DNA of 64,000 bases from Chrysaora quinquecirrha (Eukaryota; Cnidaria; Scyphozoa; Semaeostomeae; Pelagiidae). The stretch spans positions 2,182,195 through 2,246,194 of the forward strand of contig JACTAT010000021.1 in assembly GCA_014526335.1 (NCBI GenBank), given 5' to 3'. Below are positions 44,046 to 56,121 of the stretch, in pieces. The notes beneath the pieces were generated by a model. That model made no database searches, was not told the DNA's origin, and worked only from the letters and a program-made list of their open reading frames with translations. The number at the start of each line of letters is the position of its first letter. The stretch's first letter is position 1. The translations under genes were made by a program, and so were the position numbers.

Positions 44046-45059
44046 TGAATTCAGGTAAAAGGTCATGCCTTTATATAAGTGAAGGTGTCCTTAATAAAAA
44101 GTGGTCGGCATAATTAACAAAATAACAATATTCCATGTAACAACTTACATTTACAACAAAAGACTGAAGAACCTTTTCGTGAACATTCAAGCTGAAACCG
44201 AAGCGAACCCAAGAATCCTCGCTCCTAACTGACTAACTACTCTATGATTAGCTATAGAGTACGACAACCCTATTGCCTCTCAGCCTTCTACATTTAACAG
44301 AAAAGAGGCAACGCCAAAGGGGTTGACAGTGCGTGATATTTTCCCATGAAAGCGAAGACGATTAAAACTTAAACATTTTCCAACCGTTTGTTATTTTGTT
44401 AATCCAATGTTAGAAATTATAAGTTTGTTTTTAACATTGATTCTTATTTGAAAGGATTCAAGAACAAAATGATTTGAGAATAGAGTAGTTTTAAAATGAT
44501 GGATATTTCATGAAAAATATGGCCTTATTCTTCGATCCAATTCAACTTCAAACAATGAGATATTTTTATGTTAAATTTAATCTTGTTAAATATATTACAA
44601 TATTTCTACGCAATTTGAAAAAAAGATCCGAATCTGACCAATCCGCGATAACTGTCTGTCTGCAAAGAGCATGAAACGAACATCGCACTTAAAACCACAG
44701 CAAGTAAACCCTCTATCCAAAAAAAGGCAAATGTAGTACCTATGTTTACAAGACAAGAGACAAGTATCGAAAGTCACAAACAGTTTGCAAGTCTCTAAAC
44801 TAAAATATGATTTGCAGTAGGTTTAATCTCTCAAAAAAATGCACGAACAACAACTTGATACAGTTAGCAGTGCGCTTTCCTTTTTGCAATAAATACTACT
44901 ACAATCCCTCAAACAAGATGCAGCAACTTGCACCTCTACAAGAGTAAAAGTTCTCTTTTTGCCCAAGGGTCAAATAATGGAATCATTGCATTGATTTACT
45001 TCAGGGTCCTTGGAGTTTCTCAAGAATAAGTTACAGCCAAGCTTAACGTCTTTCAGAAC

Positions 45060-45120
45060 AACAACAACTACTACTACTACTACTACTACTACAACAGTTA
45101 CAACAACAACAACTTCCACC
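45060..45120. repeat. (ACT/ACA)n microsatellite
   Basis: ACAACAACAACTACTACTAC and similar units; a comparable (ACA)n run lies at 45410-45460. Non-coding. Confidence 0.85.
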
Positions 45121-45849
45121 ATTCTAGCGAAAGCAAGTAGACTTACTACATAAGTGTCAGCTATCGCTCATGAAACCGAGGCTAACACTCAAATGAGATG
45201 GTTCAAACTAAGTTGAATGATTTGAGCGTCCAGCAGTTCAGTTCAATAGCTATACATTAACTACAGCTCAGGACAACTCAGGTTATAAGTGTAGGAAGCA
45301 AGAAGCACACATCGACTTTGAACTCCAACGTCTACCTCTCTCTATCTCTCAGAAATAGTTGAGACAGAGATTTAGAAAACTTACAGGCCACATTAAGCAG
45401 CTTGCATTAAAGGCAACTACAACAACAACTACAACAACAACAACGACAACAACAACAACTTTTACATGAAGCACAACTTGCATCTGCGAAAAGTAGACAG
45501 CGTTCACCAACTCAACTTGCATCTGCAAGAATACTGCAACGAAGTCTAAAAAGAGAAAATACAAAAAATGCACCACTAAAATAACCTTCCTGGCGACATT
45601 TCTACATAGGTCTGACAAAAGACAACTTGCCCCTTCTTACTAACAAATAACACATTAAATATCAACTTACACTTCTCTCCAATCCTTCAAGGCCTGCTTT
45701 CCACCATGTTAAAGCAAAAAGAAAGGGGGTCAGATTGCTTTCATTAAAAAAGATCAGTTTACCGCAAGGCATCAACGTGGATTGGAAAGAGAAACCCAAT
45801 AAGGCACAGCTTGCAAAATGTTGCTACCTAAAGATAGGCATACCGGAAT

Positions 45850-46480
45850 TTGATGACCCGGGACGCAGGTGGGACCCGGGACGTGGGACTCAAGTGGGAC
45901 GCGGGACCCGGGACGGAAGTGGGACGCGGGACTCAAAACGGAAGTGGGACGCGGGACTCAGGTGGGACCTGGGACGCGGGACTCAGGTGGGACCCGGGAC
46001 GCGGGACTCAGGTGGGACCCGGGACCTGGGACTCAGGTGGGACCCGGGACCTGGGACTCAGGTGGGACCCGGGACCTGGGACTCAGGTGGGACCCGGGAC
46101 CTGGGACTCAGGTGGGACCCGGGACCTGGGACTCAGGTGGGACCTGGGACGCGGGACTCAGGTGGGACCTGGGACTCAGGTGGGACCCGGGGTGGGACCA
46201 GGTGGGACCCGGGACCTGGGACTCAGGTGGGACCCGGGACCTGGGACTCAGGTGGGACCTGGGACTCAGGTGGGACCCAGGACGTGGAACGCAGGACACG
46301 GGTGGGACCCGAGACACGGGACTTAGGTGGGACCAGGGAAGCGGGACTCAGGTGGGACCTTGGACCTGGTAACGGAATGGGACCTGAGACCTGGGAAGCA
46401 AGTTGGTCCTGGGACCTAGGACGCAGTTGAGAACTTGGACCTGGGACGCATTTTGGACCAGAAACCTGGGGCCAGGGACT
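45850..46480 (+). repeat. 25-bp GGGAC minisatellite, left arm
   Basis: About 25 units of GGGACCTGGGACTCAGGTGG then GACCC, degenerating at both edges. Because 25 is one more than a multiple of three, all three plus frames stay open and spell the same 25-residue periodic peptide in different register. G-rich on the plus strand with regular GGG triplets, so G-quadruplex formation is possible. Not considered coding. Confidence 0.95.
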
Positions 46481-47163
46481 CAGTTGGGACCTTAAACTCT
46501 GCGCAAGGATGCCTGGGACAAGGTTTTGACGTGGAAAGTGGTTGCTCGCTGGACCATTAGTAGGACGTTGGACTAGAGAAATTTGATCACTTGATAGAAA
46601 AACTGAATCAACATCATTAAATGTCTATGAAAATGCTTTTCACAAAAATGTTTAAAAGTTACAAATGAAACCAAAGTTCATAACCGTTCATTAATTTTAG
46701 ACTTAAATTCTACTCATAATGCCAACGAATTAAGTGTAACAGAAAACGAGAATAAAACTCATGATTTTAGTAAACAAAATGCGTTAAGTAACCATTATTG
46801 CTCAATTTTCCCCCTGTTGTACAAATTTGGAATCTGGAGATTTGAAACTACTAAGTTACTCGCTGCGATGATTTGAATTCCAAACCGAAAAAAATGATTG
46901 TTGAAGTTGAAGAATGAAACCTTTTTTGTTGAAATTAGACATGCTTCATCAACATTCCTTGAATAGCGGGTCCTAGAGAAAGGCAGTGCATACTTTATAG
47001 GGCATAAATCCTTACAGGGTGGGAATTTTCCTGTTTAACGATGTTCTAGTTAAGATAACAAAACAACAGAAGAAACAAACATGCGTAACGTTATAAAAAT
47101 AAGAGATACAGTAATATATACTTCGTAATTCAAACGGTGTAGTCAAGATCTAAAATTCAAAAA

Positions 47164-47745
47164 TTAAATTCCTATGCCACAATTTCGCAAAATCTGTTTG
47201 TGCTCAGGAAGCAAGAAAGGCTTCAGTTGCGGAGGAACTACAATCATTTGCGGAGAAAACATTTGATTGTTGTGCGCTATGCAAGTGCGATTAAAGTGAT
47301 AATAAACTTTAGCAAATTCTGCAGATATCCTCCACTCACGTGCTTTTTGATCAAAATATGATCTTTGTGTTTTTGAAACAACGACCATATCATTGGGTGG
47401 GCTAGGGTACCCATTTTGATAGAACCTGCCACTGCATTTATAGCAAACAGCAACATTCTTATGGCAAAATCGTAGAAGTGCCAGTACGTATCCATTTGCT
47501 GGTGGATCTGGTTGTGGCGGTGGATTTAAGGCTGAATCCGCTTGCATGCCAGAGACGAGTGGTTGATGCAGCTGATTAGGAACATCTACTACTCTCATTT
47601 GAACATCAGAAGAATGAGCTGATGGTGCTGTTACATTTGGAGTAGCATCCGCTGGTGTTATGTATCTTTGGACCTTGGGTTTCACCACATTCGGTGGCCC
47701 CTTTCTCTTTTGGGTTGATTTTGTTTTTTTAAAATGTCGTCCCAA
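47164..47745 (-). CDS. Cys/His-containing ORF spanning loop and left arm of the inverted repeat; unknown function
   Basis: The open frame is 193 codons and starts at TTG rather than ATG; a stop lies three codons upstream, and the first in-frame ATG is at codon 50. The true start is therefore unknown and a 5' exon may be missing. The N-terminal third is Lys/Pro/Thr-rich. The C-terminal half is compact: CHKNVAVCYKCSGRFYQNGY, then VVVSKTQRSYFD, then YYHFNRTCIAHN, with C-x2-C and H-x4-C pairs that could bind one zinc ion. It ends LPEHKQILRNCGIGI. The last 47 codons or so are in the left arm and therefore recur on the plus strand in the right arm (about 47827-47970). The fold resembles short repeat-associated proteins of invertebrate genomes, but I cannot name a family. 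Possible transposon-derived gene. Confidence 0.5.
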   Translation of the reverse strand: MGRHFKKTKSTQKRKGPPNVVKPKVQRYITPADATPNVTAPSAHSSDVQMRVVDVPNQLHQPLVSGMQADSALNPPPQPDPPANGYVLALLRFCHKNVAVCYKCSGRFYQNGYPSPPNDMVVVSKTQRSYFDQKAREWRISAEFAKVYYHFNRTCIAHNNQMFSPQMIVVPPQLKPFLLPEHKQILRNCGIGI

Positions 47746-48619
47746 TAATAATCATACATTGTCATAAATGCCTGCGCCCTTTCTCTATATTTTATTAGAA
47801 TAAGCAAGAGTTTGTTTCACATACTGTATTATCACTTTAATCGCGCTTGCATAGCGCACAACAATCAAATGTTTTCTCCGCAAATGATTGTAGTTCCTCC
47901 GCAACTGAAGCCTTTCTTGCTTCCTGAGCACAAACAGATTTTGCGAAATTGTGGCATAGGAATTTAATTTTTGAATTGAAGATCTTGACTACACCGTTTG
48001 AATTACGAAGTATATATTACTGTATCTCTTATTTTTATAACGTTACGCATGTTTGTTTCTTCTGTTGTTTTGTTATCTTAACTAGAACATCGTTAAACAG
48101 GAAAATTCCCACCCTGTAAGGATTTATGCCCTATAAAGTATGCACTGCCTTTCTCTAGGACCCGCTATTCAAGGAATGTTGATGAAGCATGTCTAATTTC
48201 AACAAAAAAGGTTTCATTCTTCAACTTCAACAATCATTTTTTTCGGTTTGGAATTCAAATCATCGCAGCGACTAACTTAGTAGTTTCAAATCTCCAGATT
48301 CCAAATTTGTACAACAGGGGGAAAATTGAGCAATAATGGTTACTTAACGCATTTTGTTTACTAAAATCATGAGTTTTATTCTCGTTTTCTGTTACACTTA
48401 ATTCGTTGGCATTATGAGTAGAATTTAAGTCTAAAAATTAATGAACGGTTATGAACTTTGGTTTCATTTGTAACTTTTTAAACATTTTTGTGAAAAGCAT
48501 TTTCATAGACATTTAATGATGTTGATTCAGTTTTTCTATCAAGTGATCAAATTTCTCTAGTCAAACGTCCTACTAATGGTCCAGCGAGCAACCACTTTCC
48601 ACGTCAAAACCTTGTCCCA

Positions 48620-49280
48620 GGCCCCATCCTTGCGCAGAGTTTAAGGTCCCAACTGAGTCCCTGGCCCCAGGTTTCTGGTCCAATATGCGTCCCAGGTCCA
48701 AGTTCTCAACTGCGTCCTAGGTCCCAGGACCAACTTGCTTCCCAGGTCTCAGGTCCCATTCCGTTACCAGGTCCAAGGTCCCACCTGAGTCCCGCTTCCC
48801 TGGTCCCACCTAAGTCCCGTGTCTCGGGTCCCACCCGTGTCCTGCGTCCCACGTCCCGGGTCCCACCTGAGTCCCAGGTCCCACCTGAGTCCCAGGTCCC
48901 GGGTCCCACCTGAGTCCCAGGTCCCACCTGAGTCCCGCGTCCCGGGTCCCACCTGAGTCCCAGGTCCTGGGTCCCACCTGAGTCCCGGGTCCCACCTGAG
49001 TCCCGCGTCCCGGGTCCCACCTGAGTCCCGCGTCCCGGGTCCCACCTGAGTCCCGCGTCCCGGGTCCCACCTGAGTCCCGCGTCCCGGGTCCCACCTGAG
49101 TCCCAGGTCCCGGGTCCCACCTGAGTCCCGCGTCCCGGGTCCCACCTGAGTCCCGCGTCCCGGGTCCCACCTGAGTCCCACGTCCCACTTCCGTTTTGAG
49201 TCCCGCGTCCCACTTCCGTCCCGGGTCCCGCGTCCCACTTGAGTCCCACGTCCCGGGTCCCACCTGCGTCCCGGGTCATC
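48620..49280 (-). repeat. 25-bp GGGAC minisatellite, right arm
   Basis: The same minisatellite as 45850-46480 but on the opposite strand (CCCACCTGAGTCCCGCGTCC, then CGGGT). The proportion of CGCGTCCC to CAGGTCCC units differs from the left arm, showing that the two arrays have changed independently since duplication. Confidence 0.95.
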
Positions 49281-49427
49281 AAATTCCGGTATGCCCATTA
49301 TTAAGTTGTAAGATGCACATTTATTAATCTTGAGGTTGGGAGAGATAAATAGGGAATTACCAGGGCTTATGAAGTCAAACTCGTGGCCTTAGGGAAATTT
49401 AACCAAACGCAGTTACCCAGCTGACTT

Positions 49428-49712
49428 AGGCCCCAGCCAAACGACTAAACATTGTTCGTCAAAGATTTGAAATTTCCTTGTCAAAAATGTTTTACCGTTT
49501 GTTAGCCACGTCGGAAAACATTGCTCGTCAAACATTTTTACTTGTGAGGTGCAGAAAGTGTTATTTCTAAAACAATTTAAGCAATTACGCTTCTCAAGCA
49601 GTGTTTCGCCACATGGCCAAGCAATGTTTCGCCATATGGCCAAACGGGTAAACATTGTTTGTATAGCAAATCTCAAATGTTTGACCAGCAATGTTTAATC
49701 GTTTGGCCAGGG
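49428..49712. mobile_element. MITE, CCTGGCC family
   Basis: Left TAGGCCCCAGCCAAACGACT and right AATGTTTAATCGTTTGGCCA then GGGTC. Contains an internal 20-bp direct duplication (AGCAATGTTTCGCCATATGG-like, near 49600-49640). It lies 133 bp outside the right arm of the inverted repeat. Confidence 0.7.
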
Positions 49713-52700
49713 TCTTTCGAGGAATCTTTATAATGAAATCAGAACATTTCGCCTTCCACAAAACTGAAGAAATTTCGGCAAGAGTGAAACAGTTTTCGAT
49801 AGACAATGAAATACAAATCATACCGTTCCATCTGCAGTAGATGAAGTTTAAGCATTAAGCGATTATTCAATTTTTGGTATTCGAGAGACTTTTAAGAACC
49901 TTTCACGACCTTAAGGAAAGATTGAGAACGGAAGAAAAACCAAGAATAACTTTTTTCAAGAACAAGACGGTTATACATCTAGATAACCAAATAACAGCAT
50001 ATTTCCCATCGTAAAGCCGTAAGGCTACTGTACTTCCTCAAATAACTCCATTTTTAAGGTTAGAAAAAGAAGCAAATTTCAATAAAAGTTAGTAATATTT
50101 CACGATAAGGAACAGCGTAAGGAACTCAGGCATTATTTTACTGAAAAATTACGGAACTCCACTCTCAACTGGGACCAAAGGTTCAGACCAAATAAAACGT
50201 GTATCATAGGAGCTCAAAGAAACTTTCCTTGCTGACCCGTTTCATAGCTTTCTGGGTGAAAACGAGCTAAATTATCGGAAGAGTTGACAGAAGCTGCCTT
50301 AAGGCAGATAAAAAGATAAGCTATAGAAAATAGGATCAATGAATATATGATACATCGAATGAAGATAATAAATAATTCAGGAAATACCATCTATAAAAGC
50401 ACCACACTGAGACTGAATGATAAAGTTTGTCTGGTGGCATGTCATTCAGATATAAACATTGCATTCTCACATGCTTTATGATGGTTTGTGGGAGGATGCC
50501 AGCTGGTGAAGATGAAGGTGAAATAGTGTGTTAGCGGCAGTAGCTGGGATCTTAGAAGTGGGTGGACTAAGTAGACCTCGATTCTCGCAAAACTGATATC
50601 CTGATACAGACACCACGACCTAGCTGGACTAGACCCAGGACCAAACAAAACTGTCACGCTGTCACAGTAAGGAGTTCTGATCAAGTTTGCTCTGTTTGTC
50701 CACGTTTGCCAGTCACAATCAGTAGGCCTACCATGACAGAATGTAAGGGCTTTGTCTAACAAGGCATTAGGGGTAAGGCAAAAATGGTTGCAAACTATGA
50801 ACACTTGTGGGTGGCACCAAGACATACCTTAGCAGAAGGGTGCACTGGGGAGCCTTAACCCCAAAAAGGGGGCATAAGAATTTCAGCTGACAAGAAAAGT
50901 TTTTGGAAAGTCTTTTTGACTGTGTTTTCTGCAAGATGCTCTTTATCTGAATTGGCTTTCCTTTCTCCCAGACCAGAGGGGCAGAGAAAACAACGGAAGG
51001 AAAACTGCAATGCTTGGTGGGTCCCTCTCAGGGATAGAAGATGCCCCAAGTTCATTAGAAGGTTTAGGGTTCATTCAAACAGAGGGGCATTTCACTCTTG
51101 AAAAGGGGCATAAGATTTCAATTACAACAAAAGGATTTCCAAAAGATTTCCATTAAAACAATAGGATTTTAAGCAAAGGTGTAGGAGATTTTAAAGCATG
51201 AGGTAAGGTTTGAATGACCCTTTAGGTGATATTTTTAACTGCTTTAAGACATAGAGTAAGTTGTTAGGTTTGATTTTTTATAGTAATTAGAAGAATATTA
51301 ACCAATTAAGCCTGTGAAATTATAAAATAAATGAAAAAAGGAAATATTATAGAAATATTAGCAGTAGTAAATGACATACAATTAGAAAGTGAAAGAATTG
51401 TTTAAGAAGTAATTAAGTTGGCAAGGATAAGTTTTATTAAGTGTTGAGGGATATGGTATTTTATGATAAAGAGGAACAGATCTTGCAAATCAATATGCCT
51501 TTATTCAAATGTAGGATGGAAAGGGATGAAAAAATAATGAAAAATAATAGTCATTATTTTTATACAGGTAAAAAAGGAATTTCTGTCCTTCATATGCAAA
51601 TGAGGACAAAGAATCCTATTTCCTCAAAATAGACTGTTTCCTTGGGGATTATAGATAAAAACTTCATCTGTAAATAAGGATAACATGACAAAAACGATTT
51701 TGAAAACTAAATAAAATCTTATTATGAAATTCTATGCTTCCTAACCTTAAGAATAACATTTTATTCTCCGAGGAATTTCGTATCTATGTACAGTTTTGTA
51801 CAAGTTTTGAATTTATATTGTTTTGAGGGATAATTTAAAATGAATAAAGAAGCGGTTTATTTGCTTCCATGAGAAATCAAGAAACTAAGTTGTAAACAAA
51901 TAAGTTGTAAGCAAATATTATTTGGGCAGTTATGATGTGAGGGTAAATAGCTGAGTACAGTTTAAAACGAAAGCAAAAAAACTATAAACTTCTCGCTTGG
52001 CCTTATAACCGAAATAACTCAAGGAGATACTATTTTTTGTCGTTAATTCAATAAAACTTCTAAGCAGCCATTACGGCTAAGTTTTATAGCAATATTTGCA
52101 ATTAAAGGATCAATTTTTCGTTAATTTAAATCGTAAATTTGAGGGCAGAAAAGTGATTGAAGTCTGTGGTGTGTTGATAGCGGTAAAATCCAAACAAAAT
52201 GGGCTTTTCTGTTTTCAAAATTGTTGTTTTAAAAGGGTTTATTTACAGAATGGGAAGGGCAGCAAGGCAGGCTAGAGAGCCCGGCGATTCTCTGGATCAA
52301 GGAGAAACCAGCCACAACCAGCCACAGACAGACGATCGCAAATCTAACGGAAAATGTAGTGCTTATTTTTATACCATACCTTTTATCACTAACCAATATA
52401 TCTCTTGTTCTTCCTCTTATATTTCTATCTTGTATCAATCCATGACCAACTACTTCACTTCAAAATTTCATCCAGTTCACAAACCAAAAATGGGCCTAAC
52501 TTCCCGACCCTTTCCTACTGCGATGATTCACAGTCCAAGCGTGTTGATAGTGTGGGTTGCAATTATTTCCTGATGTTTTCAAGATTTAAAAACCAATGAT
52601 GCGATAATAGAGATGTAATGCTTTAAAGACCAGAAATCAGAAAGCTTTACTCTTTTAGAAGCGTTCTTCGAACACAGTTGTTATCTTTTCGGTTTCACCT

Positions 52701-53764
52701 TCACTCCTCCCGACTGGCTTTCCGCTTACTTCCCTTCTCGAGTAAATAACTAACGACAGATGGCTCCAGTAAATAGTCAAATAAAATGTACGTATTTGAA
52801 AGTTTAATTCTCTTGTCAGCAAGGTTTACTCAAGTGAAAATCTCGAAGATCATCTTTTTTAATTCCCCATGCCTACTGCGAAAATCCATCAACACAAATT
52901 TGATGCGACAACGGTTGCTGAATAAATTAAAGCATGTCCCTATACGTCACTTCCCGCGTGTTCCCGCGCAAGAGGTCTGAATCAACAATCTCTCCCAATC
53001 AACCCCCCCCCTCAAATAAAAATTCCTCCATGCACAACCCTAAATATTTCATGAATCCAAAAGGGAGAAAGAAAGTAAATAAGCTAATGCATATATACCG
53101 TATCATACTCTTGAATTTCTTACACTTTCATGAGCATCTTAAGTAGGCACCATTACTCTAAAAAAGTGCCCCTTTCCCTTTTTGTTCCAAGGAGTTCTGA
53201 TCCCTCATGGTTCATTAGAGAGAGAGAACTTAGTTTTCCGAAGAGGTGATGAACCCACAAGGGTGACAAAAAGTGAAGCCTTTGAAATGGGAAAACCATG
53301 AAATATCAAGAAAAGCTGTTTTCATTTGCCTGAGTTTTGAGCGGTATATTACTCAAACATCTTACTCAAATTCACGTTATCCTGGCACTTCACACATACC
53401 ATCAGAAAGTATGGTTTTCCATTTTCTATTTTTGTTCCAATTTCCTGCTGCATTCTTGATTACAAATTTTGTTCACGCCAGTCGTGTGACCACAGCTCAG
53501 GTGTGAAAAATAGTATCGCCCTGAGGAAGGCACACCCTTAGAATCTGAACAACATTTCCGTAGTAAGTGGCCTGTGTTCAAGAGACGCTAAGTCAGTAGC
53601 CTGCGTGCAAACTTCACAAAGAGGGAATTGTAAAGTCTGCGAATTAGCGTCCGTTTTCGAGTTCTGTGATCTTGCGCAATAAATCTGCTCTTTGTCTGGG
53701 CATTGTTTCTCATCCAATCAGTGAGTGGTTTCAGATTTTAGTGACCCAATCAAAAGCAAGAACA
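49713..53764. other. Intergenic stretch without recognised genes
   Basis: Four kilobases of AT-rich DNA. Short open frames at 50442-50825 and 52199-52573 show no recognisable domain. A SINE-like resemblance to the 11270-11480 segment exists near 50500-50640, and a GGGGCATAAG word recurs near 50870 and 51105. No exon or RNA gene was identified. Confidence 0.55.
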
Positions 53765-54300
53765 AAGTTTAGTGAGATCATCCTTAGACAGCTTAAGATT
53801 AGAGTTACCTTCAAGAATATAAGTGACTGCGATATCTATAGACTCATGAAGAGGTATATTAGTAAAAGGCTTTCTACATCGAAAGAAACCATGAACTTAT
53901 TAGCCGTGTCTAAAGTATTAAGCTCTTCTACAAAAGAAAATGTATCTGAAACGGTGTACTCATTAGGTAAAGAGGTTGCAAAAGACTACAAAGAAATTTA
54001 GCAAGCTCATAATTATAAGTTCTTACAGAGGATACTATGGGACGAAAAGGAGGAGCGCTGTTAGGGGCCTAGTTTATGCATCTTAGGAGACCATAAATCC
54101 TAGCTGGCTGTGAACCTGATGGATAAACCTTATCATATATTTCTGTTTCCAATTTACCTTTGTTTTTAAGATTCCTAAGAAAGCGTTGCAATTGGCCTTC
54201 TCTAGTGATAGTAGGGTCGACATCAAGTTTCTTAAATTTACTAGCATTGTTTATAATTTGAAAAATACCGTTATCATAATCGTTCCTGTTTAACACCACT
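53765..54300 (-). mobile_element. Inverted fragment of the adjacent Penelope-like element
   Basis: This 536-bp block is the reverse complement of 54801-55341 with few differences. It ends abruptly at 54300, where the sense copy starts. Its reading frame (minus strand) is uninterrupted across the two places where the sense copy has small length changes, so it keeps an older state of that region. Such head-to-head fragments are common at 5' ends of Penelope-like and LINE insertions. Confidence 0.9.
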
Positions 54301-56121
54301 GATAGAGACCGTTGGATCGAAAAGGTAAAGGGTGTTCTTTCCTCTGTTGAGTTTTTCATCATCAAAAGAGTAATAGATCATAACGTTAACCGAGAAGTAT
54401 CGAAAGTTATCAAAACACATGAAAAGAAACTTAGAAATCTAACCAGGAATAAGATTCTACCTTTCACACCTAACGAAACCATTTCGAATATTTCAACCTA
54501 CAAACTCACTGATGAAGAAAAAGAAGCTCTGAAACTTGGTTTGACACACTCAATCGTCCCTCCTAGCATAAATAAAACTGACATTTTTGCATGTTTCGAA
54601 AATGTTCACCGGACAATGCGTAGTCATCTTATTGATAAGGAACGAGAAGGAAGATTGAAAGCTGACCTATCCCATCTGGCTCATCTTTATGTTGCATCAT
54701 ATCGTCCCACTGTTACCGATCTGAAGAAACACAAAGTGCTGAAGAACCTCAGAAGAAATAAGGACATTGTCATTCTCAAACCAGATAAAGGAAATGGTGT
54801 AGTGGTGTTAAACAGGAACGATTATGATAACGGTATTTTTCAAATTATAAACAATGCTAGTAAATTTAAGAAACTTGATGTCGACCCTACTATCACTAGA
54901 GAAGGCCAATTGCAACGCTTTCTTAGGAATCTTAAAACAAAGGTAAATTGGAAACAGAAATATATGATAAGGTTTATCCATCAGGTTCACAGCCAGCTAG
55001 GATTTATGGTCTCCCTAAGATGCATAAAACTAGGCCCCCCTAACAGCGCTCCTCCTTTTCGTCCCATAGTATCCTCTGTAAGAACTTATAATTATGAGCT
55101 TGCTAAATTTCTTTGTAGTCTTTTGCAACCTCTTTTACCTAATGAGTACACCGTTTCAGATACATTTTCTTTTGTAGAAGAGCTTAATACTTTAGACACG
55201 GCTAATAAGTTCATGGTTTCTTTCGATGTAGAAAGCCTTTTTACTAATATACCTCTTCATGAGTCTATAGATATCGCAGTCACTTATATTCTTGAAGGTA
55301 ACTCTAATCTTAAGCTGTCTAAGGATGATCTCACTAAACTTTTCTCATTTGCCACAGCACAAACGCATTTTTTATTTAAGGGAGTCTTTTATGACCAGGT
55401 AGATGGGGTATCCATGGGCTCGCCCCTTGCCCCTGTTCTAGCTAATCTTTTCATGGGGCACCAAGAAAAGGCTTGGCTTGACAGGTACGAGGGCCCTCCT
55501 GTGCTTTATTATCGTAGATACGTGGATGATACTTTTTGTCTATTTAATTCAGAACAGGATGCTTCTCTGTTTTTCAATTATATTAACAACCAGCACCCCA
55601 ACATAAGATTTACAATAGAGAAAGAAGTGAATAATAAGTTAGCTTTCCTTGATGTTTTAATCGACAACAAGGATTCCGGGGATTCCTCCACTCCCGTAAC
55701 ATCTATTTACCGTAAGAAAACCTACACGGGCTTGTTAACTAACTATTTTGGTTTCACTTCTTTCTCCTACAAATTGGGTCTTATTCGCACCTTGGTGGAC
55801 AGAACGTATAAGATAAATAATACTTGGTTAGGCTTCGATGAGGATTTAAAGAAACTTAAATCTATTTTACAAAAGAATCTTTTCCCTACTAGATTAATTG
55901 ATAAAGTCGTTAACAAGTATTTGGATAAAGTTCAAGTCTCCGAGCAAACGGCTACGCCTCCTCAAAATTCTGAAGGAACCACTCTTTATTTCAAGTTACC
56001 GTATTTGACTTTGTCTAGCTTTGCTAAGCGTAAAATTCGTAAATTACTCAGAGATTATTGTAAGAACTTGGATATAAGGCTAGTTTTTCTTCTTATAAGG
56101 TTAGGAACTTGTTTACAGTGA
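54301..56121 (+). pseudogene. Penelope-like reverse transcriptase, frame damaged
   Basis: The frame is open from the junction at 54301; the codon at 54541 is TTG and no initiator is preserved. Conserved RT parts are visible: IVILKPDKGNGVVVLNR (finger), FRPIVSS, KFMVSFDVESLFTNIPL (motif A, catalytic Asp), GVSMGSPLAPVLANLFM (motif B), YYRRYVDDTFCLF (motif C, YVDD) and FLDVLI (motif D/E region). Between about 54936 and 55036 the frame differs from the inverted copy: a one-base loss in an A run and a compensating change in a C run garble about 33 residues, including the usual Leu-Pro-Lys-x-His motif. It merges into the endonuclease through a further one-base change near 56085. The element is therefore probably inactive. 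Confidence 0.9.

Larger units (their letters stand above)
34283..45700. other. Gene-poor region upstream of the semaphorin
   Basis: No exon of a recognisable family was found on either strand. Contents are simple repeats (34938-34984, 35590-35830, 36765-37345), MITEs (38350-38720, 40765-41058, 42247-42655, 43352-44045), a higher-order tandem repeat (39600-39990) and AT-rich DNA. Semaphorin promoter elements presumably lie near 34283-34900 but cannot be identified. Confidence 0.6.
45837..49295. repeat. 3.46-kb inverted repeat (foldback) with 522-bp loop
   Basis: The left arm 45837-47304 and right arm 47827-49295 are reverse complements of each other, nearly identical in the unique parts with a few point differences (for example TTACTCGC against TTAGTCGC), and with unequal numbers of minisatellite units at the outer ends. 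Outer ends are GGCATACCGGAATTTGATGA and its complement; inner ends are GATTAAAGTGATAATA and its complement. No clear target duplication is visible. The structure could be a foldback transposon, an inverted duplication or an assembly artefact; the point differences argue against a simple read-level artefact. Confidence 0.9.

Noticed and set aside
45735..46430. 231-codon and two overlapping ORFs in the GGGAC array
   Set aside because: All three frames are open because of the 25-bp period; no frame is favoured.
48706..49298. Three overlapping minus-strand ORFs of 160-185 codons
   Set aside because: Mirror images of the left-arm minisatellite frames.
52199..52573. Possible 124-codon gene
   Set aside because: No signal peptide, domain, splice partners or repeat support; composition is like the surrounding intergenic DNA.
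53520..53565. Second hammerhead motif at the 5' end of the Penelope element
   Set aside because: CTGAGGAAGGC is present but no GAAA core follows at the right distance.
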